A DNA stretch of 64,000 nucleotides from Rhyzopertha dominica (Eukaryota; Arthropoda; Insecta; Coleoptera; Bostrichidae). The translations under genes were made by a program, and so were the position numbers. Within the stretch, counting starts at the first letter, position 1. Each line of letters begins with the position of its first letter. The stretch covers positions 7,457,501 through 7,521,500 of the forward strand of contig QCXZ01000042.1 of NCBI GenBank assembly GCA_025024175.1, given 5' to 3'. Below the pieces are notes generated by a model. That model worked only from the letters and a program-made list of their open reading frames with translations, did not search any database and was not told the DNA's origin. Shown here piece after piece: positions 1 through 15,302 of this stretch.

Positions 1-59
1 TAGGTATCAATCCGTAAATTCTTTATATTTTATTGAAATAAATTATTCAATCCTGGAAG

Positions 60-290
60 TGCNTGATATTGTCGATTGTTACATTCGAGTAAAGTTTCAT
101 GCCTTCCTCGACATCCCGGTTTTAGATTTTTTTATATGGAGAACAATTAAATATAAAGATTACTGCCGAAGTTATAAAAGAGTGGAAGACCTTTATTAGA
201 AAAGCTTCGCTCTCTGTTTTGAAATGGTGCAATGCATGCATTGATAATAATGGTGGTCTTTTTAACATTATCGGTTATTAATTATTTTGT
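60..290 (+). mobile_element. Decayed C-terminus of a Tc1/mariner-type transposase
   Basis: Pieces such as ITAEVIKEWKTFI followed by CNACIDNNGGLFNI read like the C-terminal tail of long-type Tc1/mariner transposases, which end in a 'x-NGGHFEHLL'-like sequence after a 'TTxEDMKxRI' helix. No continuous ORF or terminal repeat remains. Bases 99-203 match 60174-60285 at the other end of the window, so both belong to one repeat family. Family assignment rests on recognition by eye. Confidence 0.45.
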
Positions 291-894
291 ACCTTGTTAT
301 AGTTTGTAAATATGTGTAAATGCATTAATAGTACTTAGTTACAGAAATCCAAATCCAATCAATTCATCAAAATGTCTTGTTTTCCAAAATATAAGACCAT
401 AACTTCCACAACCTAAAATGCCAGATTTTTTGAAGCTGCAGCCAATTACTGTTTATATTTAACAAAGGTAAGTTTATGTAATATCGCTTACTTGCAAAAT
501 TGAGTGACATTATCGGAATGGAGACATCATTTCTTACAAATTTTGTATTTGCACTTTTTATGTAAAATTAGAAATAGCGACGATAGAGGAAGAAGGAAAT
601 ATTGTCAAAATTTTTTTTTTGTTCACAATATCTATTAAGCCGTGAACCTTGAAATCCAGAAAGAGCATTAAATTAAGCAATTAAAACTGCAAACCTTCCC
701 CCATTTAATTTTCTTCTATCTCCCCTAGTTTTCCGAAGTGCCCCTGCTAAAGATTGAAAAATCCCACCATGTATAATCATCAGCACTAGCATCCTATGTA
801 TAAAATTCTTGGACGTAAATATATTGGATGTTTGGACCATAATTAAGTTCTCTGTGATAATTCAGCGTTCAAAATCTAACAAACTGCTCCTCAC

Positions 895-1080
895 CTGGAA
901 CCTTAGCTCCCCAACCGGCGGTTTCGCATAAGGGATGCTGGTGAAACTGAAAAACGTCCTACCGCCCTTGCTCTTCCCGGTCTTGCCCCGCAGCCAACCG
1001 TCGCGGATTTTCACCAGCGGCCCTTCGTCGCAAAGTGCGCAACAAACGCAGATCAAAAGAAGCGGCACCGTGGTTCTCAT
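895..1080 (-). CDS. Type-B carboxylesterase, first coding exon (partial gene)
   Basis: This minus-strand exon starts at the ATG at 1080 and encodes 62 residues. Residues 1-18 (MRTTVPLLLICVCCALCD) are a typical secretory signal peptide. After it comes the N-terminal signature of the carboxyl/cholinesterase alpha/beta-hydrolase family: VKIRDGWLRGK, then FTSIPYAKPPVGELRF. The exon ends in CAG|GTGAGG at 895/894, a strong splice donor in phase 0. The family normally has about 530-600 residues with a GxSxG nucleophile, so most of the protein, including the active site, lies to the left of the window. Nothing between 1 and 894 resembles a second exon. Insect members hydrolyse esters such as pheromones, juvenile hormone, xenobiotics and lipids; which one applies here cannot be told from the N-terminus. 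It is transcribed away from the rest of the window. Confidence 0.85.
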
Positions 1081-1773
1081 GCTGTGTCTGTCACATTCAG
1101 ATCGAAGCCGTGGATACGGTGAAAGACGATGGAAAACTGCGTAACCGGTGTCTGCAGGCGCTGTTTGAAAAGGTGAGGCCAGGTGGGATAAGAATGGAGG
1201 TAGGGAGCTTTCGTAATGTTTGATTTGATTTTCAGTGTCTAGTCTAACGTTGCTATAATAAGCAAGGTAATTGCCTTAAAGCGGACAGATAAGCAGAGTA
1301 GGCTTAATTGCGCGTTATTTAGTTAGTGTTCTCTGGTCTCGGGTTGAAGTGGGACCAAATTATTTAAAATGGGTTTGATTTTCAATTTGTCTTCGAGTCA
1401 AATATCTAATACCCACCTATAAGTAAGATGGTACGCTACTGTTCTTTGTGTTACACACTATACAAGCTTTGTTACTACTGTTATCGGGAAATGACGGACT
1501 CTTTTCTCGTGATGGTAGAAATTAATAAAAACTAGACAATTTATATATCGTATTCAATTCTTCAGTCAGGCGACTAGTTGTGGAGAAAATGTCACTCTTA
1601 TGTCACAAATAGATATATTTCGTTGTTATTACAGCAATCGTGTAGTTTAGGTCTAATGCAGACAGCATAGCATAGATACGCATTTTAATATATGTCGGTT
1701 CATGCCCGCTTGCAAAAAGTGCCGTGGGGCCTGCTGTCATGTTGACGTATGGAGGTGCATGTCACCTTGTCAG
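1081..1773. other. Upstream region of the esterase, no gene seen
   Basis: This holds the esterase 5' UTR and promoter side, with no ORF resembling a known protein. The first 120 bases are more GC-rich than the surroundings, as expected next to a 5' exon. Confidence 0.4.
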
Positions 1774-1860
1774 ATTACAGGTCACTTCCCTTAGGAAGTA
1801 GTACCCATTAAAGCAGCTATGTGGCTTTGTCATCGTGTCAGTTCACTGCTGATAGATGGC
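1774..1860. repeat. Dispersed repeat, copy 1
   Basis: This segment matches 27102-27180 in direct orientation. Shared blocks include ATTACAG, TTAGGAA, TAGTACCC, CTATGT and GTGTCAGTTCA-TGCTGA-AGAT. It lies just before the LINE at 2 kb. It could be a SINE-like or MITE remnant; no ends are recognisable. Confidence 0.5.
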
Positions 1861-2029
1861 ATTACCATTTATTTTTCTACTAACACCAGTACAAGATTAT
1901 GCGTAAACCTAAAGCGGGTCAGAGCACAAGTTTTCAGGGAAATTATCGATCATTCATTTAACTGTATCCCCTGAAAATATTATCGCGACCAAATTTTTAA
2001 AATCACCAAATATAAGATACCAGAGCACT

Positions 2030-4060
<2,031 letters not shown>

Positions 4061-5140
4061 TTGCGACGATCCTGGTCGTCAAAAAGTTATCGTTAAAAGA
4101 GGTGCTCGTCATAGTAAAAAGTATATGAATACATTGAAGACTTCAGCTGCAGGACATATATTACCACCATACGTTGTGTAGAAGGCACTACATCTATATG
4201 ACTTATGGATTGAAGATTGGTGCAAGATACAATCGGTCAAATTCGGGGTGGTTTGACATAACAATATTTTAAGACCGGTTCCTTCAATTCGCTCAGGAGC
4301 ATTTTCAACACAAAGATGGGCCAAAAGTTTTAATCGGAGACAACTTATCGAAGCACCTTTCAGATTGAGTGATAACTGCCTGAAGAGAAAATAATATTAG
4401 ATTTATTCTACTACCATCATAACTCGACACAATTATATCAACCTTTGGGCGTGGCGATTTTAAACCAGTAAAATGTGCTTAGAGAGATGTTCTACTGAAG
4501 TGGAAATAGAAAAGCAAAGGATGTAAGATCAATTTCCAAAGTTATTAAAGCAAACTTTGGAAAAAGTAAAACTTTGGTGGTAGGATTCAGGACCACAAGA
4601 ATACATCCTTTAAACAGAGATGCAGTGCTTAAAAATGCTGGACTGGTGTCAAGAACCTACAAATCGTGAAGCTTTAAACAATTCATTTGCAGATTTATTA
4701 AAACAGGCTCGATTTTCCAGTGAAAATAAGGAAAATAGGTAGGTTAGACGCAAAAAAATAAATGTTATTGATGGAAAAAGTGTATCCGATTGACTATCTT
4801 CTCTTAAAGCTGATGAAGCCAAAAATGCTCAGATTCTGATGAAGATAACGCCAAGATCATATTTCCCAAATCCTCCACGCCTACACATGAAAGCGACAGG
4901 TTCGGAATCAGACAATTGGGATGAATTTAACTTCGAACTTACTGACTATCATGAAGGCGAACATGTTTTAATTGAATTTATAGCTTTCACCAAAAGACGA
5001 CAGGCTGTTATGTATGTTGGCCGCATTCAAGAAGTGATAACTGAAAATAACGGTAATAAATTATTTTTTGGCTACTACATTCATACCACTACATACATTC
5101 AAAGGTCTTGTAATTCTGCTGAAACCGCTTTTTTATGACT
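4061..5140 (+). mobile_element. Decayed pogo/Tigger (jerky-type) DDE transposase
   Basis: The reading starts right after the ATT array with CDDPGRQKVIVKRGARHSKK and SAAGHILPPYVV, then a LYDLWIED-like piece. This matches the DDE_1 core of pogo/Tigger/jerky transposases, including the 'LPPYVVYKAxHLYDxW' block. Further on, 'KVLIGDNLSKHLS' (about 4322-4362) corresponds to the second catalytic block (normally 'DNxxSH'). The C-terminal tail is an ORF at 4839-5138 that includes HVLIEFIAFTKRRQAVMYVG, like the 'VLVKF..KK...YVGxI' tail of this group. Many frameshifts and stops occur in between. The DNA-binding N-terminus is missing, perhaps because the LINE inserted here or truncated it. Confidence 0.65.
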
Positions 5141-5189
5141 GGTTTCGTCTTGTAGTAGCAGCAGCCGAAAAAACATTGTATGCACCACG

Positions 5190-5287
5190 CCAGTAAAGTG
5201 TCTTTGTCGAACTCGTCTGGTTGCTCGCCTCGTCTTCAATTCGGCTCTCAATCTCCAAATTAGTTCGATAAAGTGCCACTTTACTGC
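5190..5287. repeat. Imperfect inverted repeat, 23-25 bp arms
   Basis: Bases 5190-5212 (CAGTAAAGTG-TCTTTGTCGAAC core) are the near reverse complement of 5263-5287 (GTTCGATAAAGTGCCACTTT core), separated by about 50 bp. It could be the hairpin end of a foldback element or the terminal structure of the neighbouring transposon. Confidence 0.55.
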
Positions 5288-8200
5288 CTTGTTACATAAA
5301 TAGCTAATACCAAATTTCTACGAGCTGGCGTGGGTACAAAAATGCCCACCCAGAGAAAGATGATCTATCAATCGGCGAAATCTCTCAAGTAAAAATGAAG
5401 GTCCCAACCCCTAATTCAAAAAGAAGCATTTACAATTTTTGTAATTATTTTGTTCAATATAACATGCTTTTTGTTTATAAATTACCTTCATTTATAGTTT
5501 TTGTGTTTTTGAAGAAAATTTGTATTTTTTGTTTGTTAAAATAAAATATACTATACTTATGCATTTTTTTAATTAAAAATGACACTCTTACCTAAAAAAT
5601 AGCTTGTTTTTGTTATTTTTTGTTGCAAGTTACTTTATACGAGCTCTTAAATGCAATTGGGATTGAAACAGCTGGGTGTAACAACTACTCACCTTAGGAG
5701 GTTAGTTTGCAACACTGTTTTTTTTTAATTTATTAAATACAGATTTTGTTAATTTTTTTATCAAAGTTTAATACTGCAGTGCAAGACCCTGATTTTGGTA
5801 TNAATTATGTAAAATTTGGTCAAAAAAATAAAAAAGTTATTAAGAAAACAAATGTTGCAAGTAATCCTTCATGCACGTATTTAATACTCTTTTCACGGCG
5901 AAAAATGCAAAAAAAAAATCCATACCTACATTGAACTACTAGACTTGATAAAAAAATGAACAATTTTTTTCCAAAACGTAAAGTAAATGTACATTTCAAC
6001 TAGTTTTATGATAACGAAGCCTTTTTAAGAAGGTTGCTGATAATACTTTTAACTCAAAACATTTCTCCAATACTGCACAGTTCCACATACTTGAAAACAT
6101 GCACACGTGGAATACATTACTAAGTACGAGATTAATACGTAAATTAAATTCTTACACACTAATTAATGTTGATAGTCCTAAAGTGTCTAACGAAGTTGAT
6201 AAAAAAGCCGCAGAACTGGTTGCATAAACAACAGTTAAATAGCTTCAGTCTAAATTGTGAACCTCCATTAAATTTACGCTTGATTGTATCCTTAATGGAA
6301 AATACCATATCGTTATTAATTCCGAGGTTAACAAATAACACAATGTATTAAACATAATATTCTACATTGTTAATATTAACTTTTTAAATGTAAAACATTC
6401 CGTACGTATACAACGCCACAACATACAGAGGTTTTCCATCAATTTAAGAATTTTTTGTAGTCACTCAGAATGTCCAAGCAATAATACAAATACGTAAATG
6501 TAAGACGCGGTTACATAACAATCAGGTTTTACCGGAACGCCTCGTGTCGTTTCCAGCAGCACATGTGCTATACAGTAAAATCTTACGTCTTACACTTACA
6601 TATTCTAGAAAAATACATTTACATACATTAAGTGATAGTTCTTGCTTTACGTCTGCTTGTTAGTCTATTTGCATATTGTCAAGTCAGTACACTACAAAAA
6701 AATGTATACATTTTCAAACGGTGCGGTATGCAGAAAACGCTTACCTTATGTACTGGGTTTTCCGATATCATTGTCGTTAATCACGATTACTCACGATTCT
6801 GTATCTATCTACACTTATTATGGTAACTGTAAAACGCAAGTGCATAGCCATGAAGTTATTTCTGTATCAGACTTAAAGTGTTATAAAATATTAATCGTTC
6901 CCTACGCCTACGCCATAACATTTGAATGTGAGTAGGTAAGGTATGTACAAGATAAATACAAATTAGTTGTTCATTGATCAAAGTAGTCTCCCTTTTTACG
7001 GATAAATTCCTGAATTGGGCAGGCACCGCAAGATTCGTTTTTTTTGATGAAGTAAATTCGTTTGAAGTTAAAAAATTACACTGCAGAATCAGGTTACGAA
7101 GAAGGGTGTCAGATGGCTTGCGATAAGTTTTTTTCTAACAAGAATCAACGTGATTCGAACGGTACGAAGTGGAAATATTGTTGTAGTGTAGTCAATTGCC
7201 AAAAGAAAAACATAATTTTATAAAAAAGTTTTGTCAAAAACAAAATAGAAGGTGTCCAAAAGTAATTTTGTTCCAACATTTTACTTAAATTGAAAAACAC
7301 GCGAACTGAGCAACCTAAATCTTAGAGCTTGCATTCAAAAGAAAAAGCGCTGGATTATAGTTCTTTCTAAAAGAATCGTCTTCTTTAAATTCCTGTATCA
7401 AGAGCACATTCTATNTTAGCAAATAATTACCAGACGTTTTCANCTAACCCGAGATCCATTGAGTTGACATCATTGAGGGTGGCGTGGTACAATTTCAACA
7501 TTTATTTGATTAATCTTTAGGTTTAGTTATTTGAGTTTGTACAAATTTAATTTACATTTCTGAATAAGACATTTTTTTGTTTTAAAAATAATTAAATATC
7601 TAATTTTACATGTTTAGTTTATAATACGAAGATACCCATCACAATCTACCTACATCAGCTGCTGCTATAAAGAAAAACCATAAGTATATTATACACGGAA
7701 CGACGGTGGCACCATTTAACACAATGAAACGAAAAGCTGCACATAATAAAAGCAAAATTGAGATTTTTTTAATAATTAAGGCTGAGTAATAAAGATTTAT
7801 TCCATGGGGTACCTTTTTACCACACTCCATTAACTACAATAAAAGATAATCTAACCTATAGTTCGTACGTTTTATAATTTATGTAGTTCTGTTATTAGGG
7901 TGATGTCATTCCATTCAGCTACCCACTTAACTTTAATAACAAATGGGTAATTGCTCAAATACTACTGTAAACTATAAGGTAATAGATTTTCTAACCGAGA
8001 AAGATGCAAAGTATTAAAAGTAGCATAAATTGTTTTGCCATATCCTCGTAAATTTATATTTATTGGCCATCGTAATATATAAGTTTCTCTTAGGTATGTA
8101 CCACATAAGTGTTAAAATTAAGATTAAGAAGGTTATGTTAAGCTACTTCTGTACCAAACATTGAACGTGTTGGTGCCCTTTTTCAACGTGATTTTAATTT

Positions 8201-11200
8201 ATAAAATATCTCCTATCATAATCAAGTTCTTTTGTTCCTTGTGTTACTTTCATCATTGCAGCAACCCTGAATTTTGCTTTCATGTTAAAAATTTTATATT
8301 TTTTTTATTAATTTCATTATTATATAGATTACATCTGTAATCCTTGTCCCCCANAAAATGTCTGACAAGTTCAAGCAAATTTTTGAAAGTAAATAAGCAA
8401 ATCACCAAGGAAGCCAGTAGTCATAGAAATAATGTACCAACCTAATAAGATCTAAAGTTAACCATCAATTTTATAAACGCGTTTACCGTCTAAATGTAGG
8501 TACTTGATTAAATATGATGCTTTCTAACTATCCTCCCTATTTTTTGAAACGTAAAATAACACATCTTTAATTTACTTTGTGATGATTGAAAATTTCTTGA
8601 ATGGACATTTTTATTAAAAATTGACNNATCATTTNTATTAATATAACCATTTTTTACTAGCGCTGATTTAGGGTAATACATTTCTTGATGTAACGATNNT
8701 TCATATGAAATGCGTTGTGTTTGTCTGTGTCGGGTTTCTGTAAAATTTACTTTGCTGTAAACGTTGTGTTCTAAATTTATAATTTTGGTACTCAAGGAAA
8801 GTGAACTACTGTTGTTTTCTTGGTGTTTTGTTTTTCCAGCATCTTCTAAAAGCAGCTGTCAATCACAGATGCGTCAGGCTGATCATTTCTGAGTTCATAG
8901 TTTCTTCGTCACATTAGCATTCACACGGATGCCACATTTTGTCACTTTCTTTCGTAAATCTTACGTATATTGAAGGAGATGGACTTTCTTTTTAATTTAA
9001 GTATCTATGCTTTAATTTACAACCAGCAAAAACAGGCCCAAACCTCACAACAAGGTTCCTTTATGGTAAATGAAATTTAAGGACCATATTTTGATTATGG
9101 TCACATTTTTTATCACAACTTTCATTTAATCAAAGTTATCAATAACTATAGAATTGAACTGAAAGAAAACGTCACCTACAGATGCCGATTAAAATGCCTC
9201 AAACATCTATAAACGTTTTATTCCGATGTAGTGGGAGGATATCTAGGTTAACATTGAAACAATGACCACAGAAACAACAGTGTTTGTTGTGCTACTCCAG
9301 ACAATGGAATGCTGGTAAAAATTTGGCACCTGCCAATATCTCGAATTACAGCTGGTACATTTTAAAGTTTGTAGACCAATGTGCATCATCTTACAGGAAT
9401 TTAAATATTGTTCCTATATCCTGTGAAATGGATTTTGACGTCAAAAGCAGGTATGATTGAGGATAATTTAAGTTGGTTAACTGCTATGATAAATATAATG
9501 CTTTACATTTTTTTAAAGAATTTACACCTTGCTAATTCAGATTAAATATTTAAGTGATTAAGTGTAACCTTCTATTGTCTATTAGACACCACTTTTATAT
9601 TTTAATTGTTATCAACCTTTATGTATATTTTTTTGGTTTACAAGAATTGCACTAAATGCGATATGCCTATCAAATACTGGCTAATGAAATTAACTGTATA
9701 TTGGATAATCCAACAAGGCAACCTTGTTGTGAATTTACGGTACAACAGTTCCAATTAATTTGAAGTTTTTGTCGCACAGAAAAATGAAAACATCGCTCCT
9801 AATATTAAAACAGTTCTGTAGATTAGGTGTTACATAAACAGCTCTTTCTGCAACAAAGTATCATTAAGAACGTAAAGATGAATTGTTTATGGCATGAAAT
9901 ATAGACATCAAGAAACGGATGTGTTTGTTAAGTGAATAATAAGCCTAACTAGCCAAGTATTCTGTAGATGTGGAGTTATAAACTATAGAGTGAATTATCT
10001 CGTTGTTAAGTTTTCTAGATTTACCATTATATTGTAGGAAATAACAATAAAAAAATTTAATTACCGTAATTATTATAACAACATATTACAACATTGTGTT
10101 ATATGACTTAAATATAAAAAATAAATATAAACTTTTCTGAAACAACCTTTGTAGTAGTTAGCTCATGTGACAAGAATTAGCATTAATGAATATATATTCA
10201 GCTCATGTAATTCATCCTTACTGAGATTTCAAAGCTACTGGATGGCTTTGTCGTGGTTGTCACAATTTACGAAATTAATAATACAAGTATGAAAACACAA
10301 AAAAATAATGGAAAAAGTGTATGCCACATTGATAACTGAATTATAGAATATATGCGTATACCTACTTAGTTTACACGTTCGTTTTATAAAATCCCACTAT
10401 CTACAAATATCTTCCACAGTAAGCCTCGTAATGAAGAGTGAAACTATAGTAATTTATGCGGTAAGTTGTGTAAAATTTGTAACACATGACCACATAAATA
10501 CACAACTTAAAAACTGAAAAGTTTTCTTTTCGTGTCATTAACTGGTGCCTCCATACATATTTAAGATAAAATAAAGTAACAATCTTCAACTGGCATATAC
10601 AGAAATTTTAAAATTGATCGATCTATTTTAATACGAGTATAAGATCAATTATGTAATACTCCAATGTCTTCTCCATTTTATTACAAAAATATTAACGGCA
10701 TAAGTAAAAAAATGAAGACAACTATATATACTTTAAAGCTATTTTATGCATGCAGGTGTGCAGTTGCAGGAAATCACCAACTTATTATCGTTGAAAATTG
10801 AATAAATTATATAAAATGGTTGAGTTAGAATTTTGGATTTGATTTAAAGCTATATCGTTTTGGTCATTTAAATTTTATAAATCTTTTAAATTTCCAATAA
10901 TGTTGCTGTTGGTTATTTGTTACAAAATTGTAAAATTTTAACATTAACCAAACTGGTAGTATGCTTATTAAATAATGAATGGTTGGCTAAGAAGAGATGT
11001 GTCGTAACTACGTAAATGTTCTTAATTTTACAAATTGTTTGAGGTGGTCCTTAGCTCTTACCATTAAAGATCTTCCGGTTCCACATAAATTGCAGCACAA
11101 TAATTACAGTTCAAAAAAATATGAATTCCGTGAGACAAAAGTAATTTATAAATATTTATTGAGACTATGCTAAGAAACCTAAGCGGATGCCATCTTTTTC

Positions 11201-12650
11201 CTTTTTGATGTAAAACAATTGTACGTATTAAAAGAAAACTTAAATTTTGTATAAGTAAGCATTAAGTTATACCTTAAACTTTTCTGTTAAATAACTTGGA
11301 AAATTATATTTGTAATCACAAGGTTTTATTAAAAAGTCTATTAAATAAAGAATTAAAAGCAGCTAATTTTAATTGACAAGGATGGAAATAATTATGGAAA
11401 GTAATATTATTTGTAAGGTTTTACAAAATTCTGAAAGTAAAGTATATAATTCGTTACGTTTAATTAACAAATATAGTAAATATATGTCACTGTTAATCTC
11501 TTGTTTCATAACTGAAATATATATAGAGGAATGTAATANCATTTGTTTTGCTTTTAAAAAGGCACAAAATATATCTACATAATGAAATTAAAAATCATAT
11601 TAGACAGAAAGCCAAAATAGGGCTAAGGGAAGAACCCATACCTAATCCTGAGGTTTGTACAAAATATTGATTATTGAAAGATAAGACAATTTGAGTTGAG
11701 AAAAATTTACTTTACAAAATTAAAATTTTTGAAAAAAAGTAAAAATTTTACACAATCTAAAGATTGTGTAGGAGGAACAGAAAGAAATAAACTGTCGACG
11801 TCGAAAAAACTGGAAATGATTCTCTAAGAATATCAAAACTACTAATTTTGACAGGCAAATCCAAAAGGTTTTTAATAGCAAAATGTCTCATAGGACAACA
11901 CTCTTTGTATGTATATGAGGAAGACCATAAAACCTAGGTGTAGGATTCTTATAAAAAATCTACGACCTTTTCCAACTGAAGAGCTTAGTTGATTGGTTTG
12001 TTCAATCATATTTTGAATTACATTTCCTGGTCTACTCACTTCCACTTAAAAAAAACCTCTATCGTTTAAAATTTTGTCAGCTTTAGAAAATAATAAATTA
12101 TCTTCAAATCTATTACTAATATCCAGAAGTAATTTAGATGTAGCTGAATGGAAGTGAGGTTGCATATTTGGTTCGGTTGTATTTTATTTGACATTTTTAT
12201 TTAAAGTTGAACTTACACGTAATAATAAAGGGTTTTTAACTTCATTATTTAGAATTTCAACAAGAGCTTCTTGACCTGTTACACTTTTTGAACGGGTTTC
12301 ACACCAACGAAAGTCGGTAATAAATGTTGTTTTATGCATATTTGTATCGACCATATTTTCAGTGAGTATATGGAATCTTCTACAATTTATAAAAAATATT
12401 AACGTTGCAAATATTTTCGAGCGCACAACCAAAAATAAATTTGTTAGCGGGCTTACATGAGATCGAACCATTGCAAAACATTAACTTTAACAACAAGAAT
12501 AATTACGAAATTAAAGTGAAGACCAGTATTTTAAATATTTGAATTTTTGACTTCAAAGTATGGGTGTGAACAAAAGAAGAAAAGTCTGTGGTTATTTGTG
12601 ACTAAAGTAAATTCTACTTAAAAGAGACTTGGACTGTAAATGAAAAATAC
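5288..12650. other. AT-rich intergenic stretch, no gene seen
   Basis: All ORFs here are under 100 codons, low in complexity and unlike known proteins. Several N bases are present (for example 5802, 7415, 7443, 8354, 8626-8627, 8698-8699, 11539). No RNA gene or intact transposon was recognised. The minus-strand ORF at 12184-12471 is discussed among the rejected items. Confidence 0.5.
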
Positions 12651-12654
12651 TTTA

Positions 12655-12765
12655 ATGGCTTCCTGCAAATTTGCATGTCAAATAGTCCGGTCCAAAAAGC
12701 CTCAAGCCATTGGTGAACAACTTGTACTATTAGTTGCAACTAAAATTAAGATTTTTTTTCAAATG
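12655..12765 (+). mobile_element. Possible hAT (ZBED5-like) transposase fragment
   Basis: One frame reads SCKFACQIVRSKKPQAIGEQ followed by LVLLVATKI. This is close to the 'ASYxVAxxIAKxKKPHTIGExLILPAA' region found in hAT/ZBED5-like domesticated or mobile proteins. The surrounding frames are broken and neither the BED finger nor the hAT dimerisation domain could be recovered. Confidence 0.35.
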
Positions 12766-15302
12766 ATAACGTTTCATACCTCAATAAAATTAAAATTGTT
12801 ATAGGAGGCTTTTGGAATTTTTTCGCGGTTCAGCTTAATGGAGGACAACCCAGATTACGTTCAATTTTGAGATGGAGCGTCAGCAATTGAAGATCTACGG
12901 TTTTGAAAACCAAAGCAAATATTACTTGCATTATTTAGTATTTTAACCGATTTTATATGCAAGACAAGCATAAAGTGGGAAAACTGGTAGAATATGAAGA
13001 TACGGTAGTACTTGGACGCAATGTGCTAACCATAGTCGTATTTGTAGCAATATTACATAATAAAAGCTCTTAAAAAGCGTTTTTCGCTAAATATGCAGTA
13101 AAAACCAAACAGGTTTAACATAATATAATACTGACATTTAGTCTAACACTAATAACTAACGTTTATTGGTTGATAAAGACACTACAATTATATCTATTTT
13201 TAAAATAACCAGGTATACTCAATATTTTGTTAAGTCATTGTACAGTCATAAAATACTTTAGGTATTATTACGCTCACTCACTAACCAGAGAATGTAAAAT
13301 GATAATAACAAAAGCATTATTAGACAGCACTAATTTAATTACTACTTTAATAGCTACGTAGCCAGAATTAGATAATCGTCATTTGCGAGCTGAACTGGTT
13401 TGACACTGTTTAATTGTATGCAATTAAACAGAATTTGTCGCGACCTCTTATCATTTACTTGTTAATGTTAATCTAGAAGATCCGCAATGATGTTTGTTTT
13501 TGCATTTCTTGCTAGGAAGTGTTTGTTGCCTTATTTTCTCTTCAACGAAGTGGCCGCGTACAAACATGATGTTTCCGTTGTTTACTATTAACGTATTTTT
13601 CAAGTTGCACTATCGCCAAGAGCGATTAATTAAAAAAATGGGGTGGTCTATGGTTAGGTCAAGACGGGTCAGCAATTATTCCTATTTTGATGGGATAATG
13701 AGGTTTTTTATTGCATACAGTTCATCGAATACGTCACTGATCTACCAAATATAATTTTTAATCTTGGCGTAATTGATAAGCAGGAAATAATTTCATAGGA
13801 CGGGAGTTGTAATTCAAAAACAAGTGATGTAAAGCTATTTATTCGAACAGGAGTTCCAAATTAATTATAAGTGATTCGACAATGGGTTGTTAACATGAAA
13901 CTAATGTGTTATATAAAAAGTTACTGATGCTCATTATAATATAACGCATTTCCATGAAAGAAAACGTTCAAAACAATACATTGCGAAAAAAAGAAACTAA
14001 AGTATCACATTTGTTTTGCTAAAGGATGTATATGTCAATATATTTCGGAAGTTACACAAAATAAGAAAATAGGTTGGTATACAAATATCGCGACGGGTCA
14101 GTGTGAATAAAAGAAAAAAATAGAACGCTATTTTTAATTTTTTTACAGAATTGTCATAGGTTTGCAGTTATAATGGTCGTGATCAAACATCTTGTTCTAT
14201 TCAAGCCAGCAACTGAATTTTCTTTAAACGATATATAGGTCTGAAAATGCGATATATTCTAAAAGTATTTCTATTTAGGTATATACAGGAAGTTTCAAAA
14301 TAAGATACACAAATAAGTTCATTTTCTTTTACTGAAAACTCTCAACTTTTGTTAAATTTTTGGATTCGTCGCTAAGTTGTCGATATAACAGACGAGGGTT
14401 TCTTAGGCTTATCTGGAATAGTGTTAAGATAACGTCGGGCGTAGACCTACAGAAAAAAATCATAACGTTTTTCACGTCGATTCATTAAGCTTTAGAACTG
14501 GGAGTCACTGTTCCATAGCCTACTACGATTTTTTCAAAATGACAAATTACAAATCCCAAAACTCGACTTTTTCACATACAATACCTTATATTTTATTAAA
14601 TCATTACAAGGCAGTTTTGCTTTGTAAAATTCATCAGGATTCTGCAAAAATGTTTTTTTTAATTATTCCGCAAACTTTGCTCATTGTGTCAACCGAGGAA
14701 TGCGAAAGAAATTAAAGATTGAATGGGTAATTTTCAACTCACTTAACCAGTGGATGCTTTGCTTAGATGATTCTGTATTTTATAGCGGCTTAATTCGCCT
14801 ACATTATTCTTCTTCCAATGACAAGTTTAGGACCCTTCTTGCTTTTTACAATTTCTGACTGTTCTTCGTTTTTGTTTATTTCCCTATGTCTCCACGGTTG
14901 TTTTTCCTACTATGAGCTTGTTGCCGTCCATTCCCAAAGTTTTTTTTTATAGTATATCATCTCTCTTTCAGTTGAGATTGTTTCCCGGGTATTTTTATTT
15001 CTTTTTGTATCGGTGCTTCACTCCGGTAGTTTGGTCGGGTCAGGTTTTTTTGGACAACAATTGTACGTTCTGTGTTTCTCAAATTTGTTCTGTTATCTTT
15101 TGTATAATACGGATTTACCTAATTCACCTAACGTCACAGACCCACCAGGATTATGTTTTTCTGTATTAATGGTCCAACTAATTGTTTCTTAGAAAATGTT
15201 TTGTGTGGTTTAAGAGAATAACCCAGGATAAACATGAACAGGGAAAAACCATGATCACATTTTGCCACTTTTCTATAACTGTGTTTATAAGAATGAAAAG
15301 AA
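12766..15302. other. Intergenic stretch, no gene seen
   Basis: Only short ORFs occur (for example 13494-13754 and 14912-15169). They are rich in Phe/Leu/Ser/Tyr and unlike any family I recognise. One perfect hairpin at 13406-13431 is listed separately. Confidence 0.45.
13406..13431. repeat. Perfect 11-bp hairpin
   Basis: CTGTTTAATTG, a TATG loop, then CAATTAAACAG. The arms pair without mismatch. It is isolated, with no adjoining gene or transposon end recognised. Confidence 0.8.

Noticed and set aside
935..1223. Plus-strand ORFs over the esterase exon
   Set aside because: They are antisense shadows of the signal-peptide exon, which has clear family motifs and a splice donor.
6490..6600. Inverted TGTAAGACG / CGTCTTACA pair
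   Set aside because: Arms of only about 9-10 bp with a long spacer, as expected by chance in AT-rich DNA.
12184..12471. Minus-strand 95-codon ORF with a faint resemblance to a transposase HTH (SVTGQEALVEILNNEVKNP)
   Set aside because: The match is confined to a few residues and no DDE block follows on that strand.
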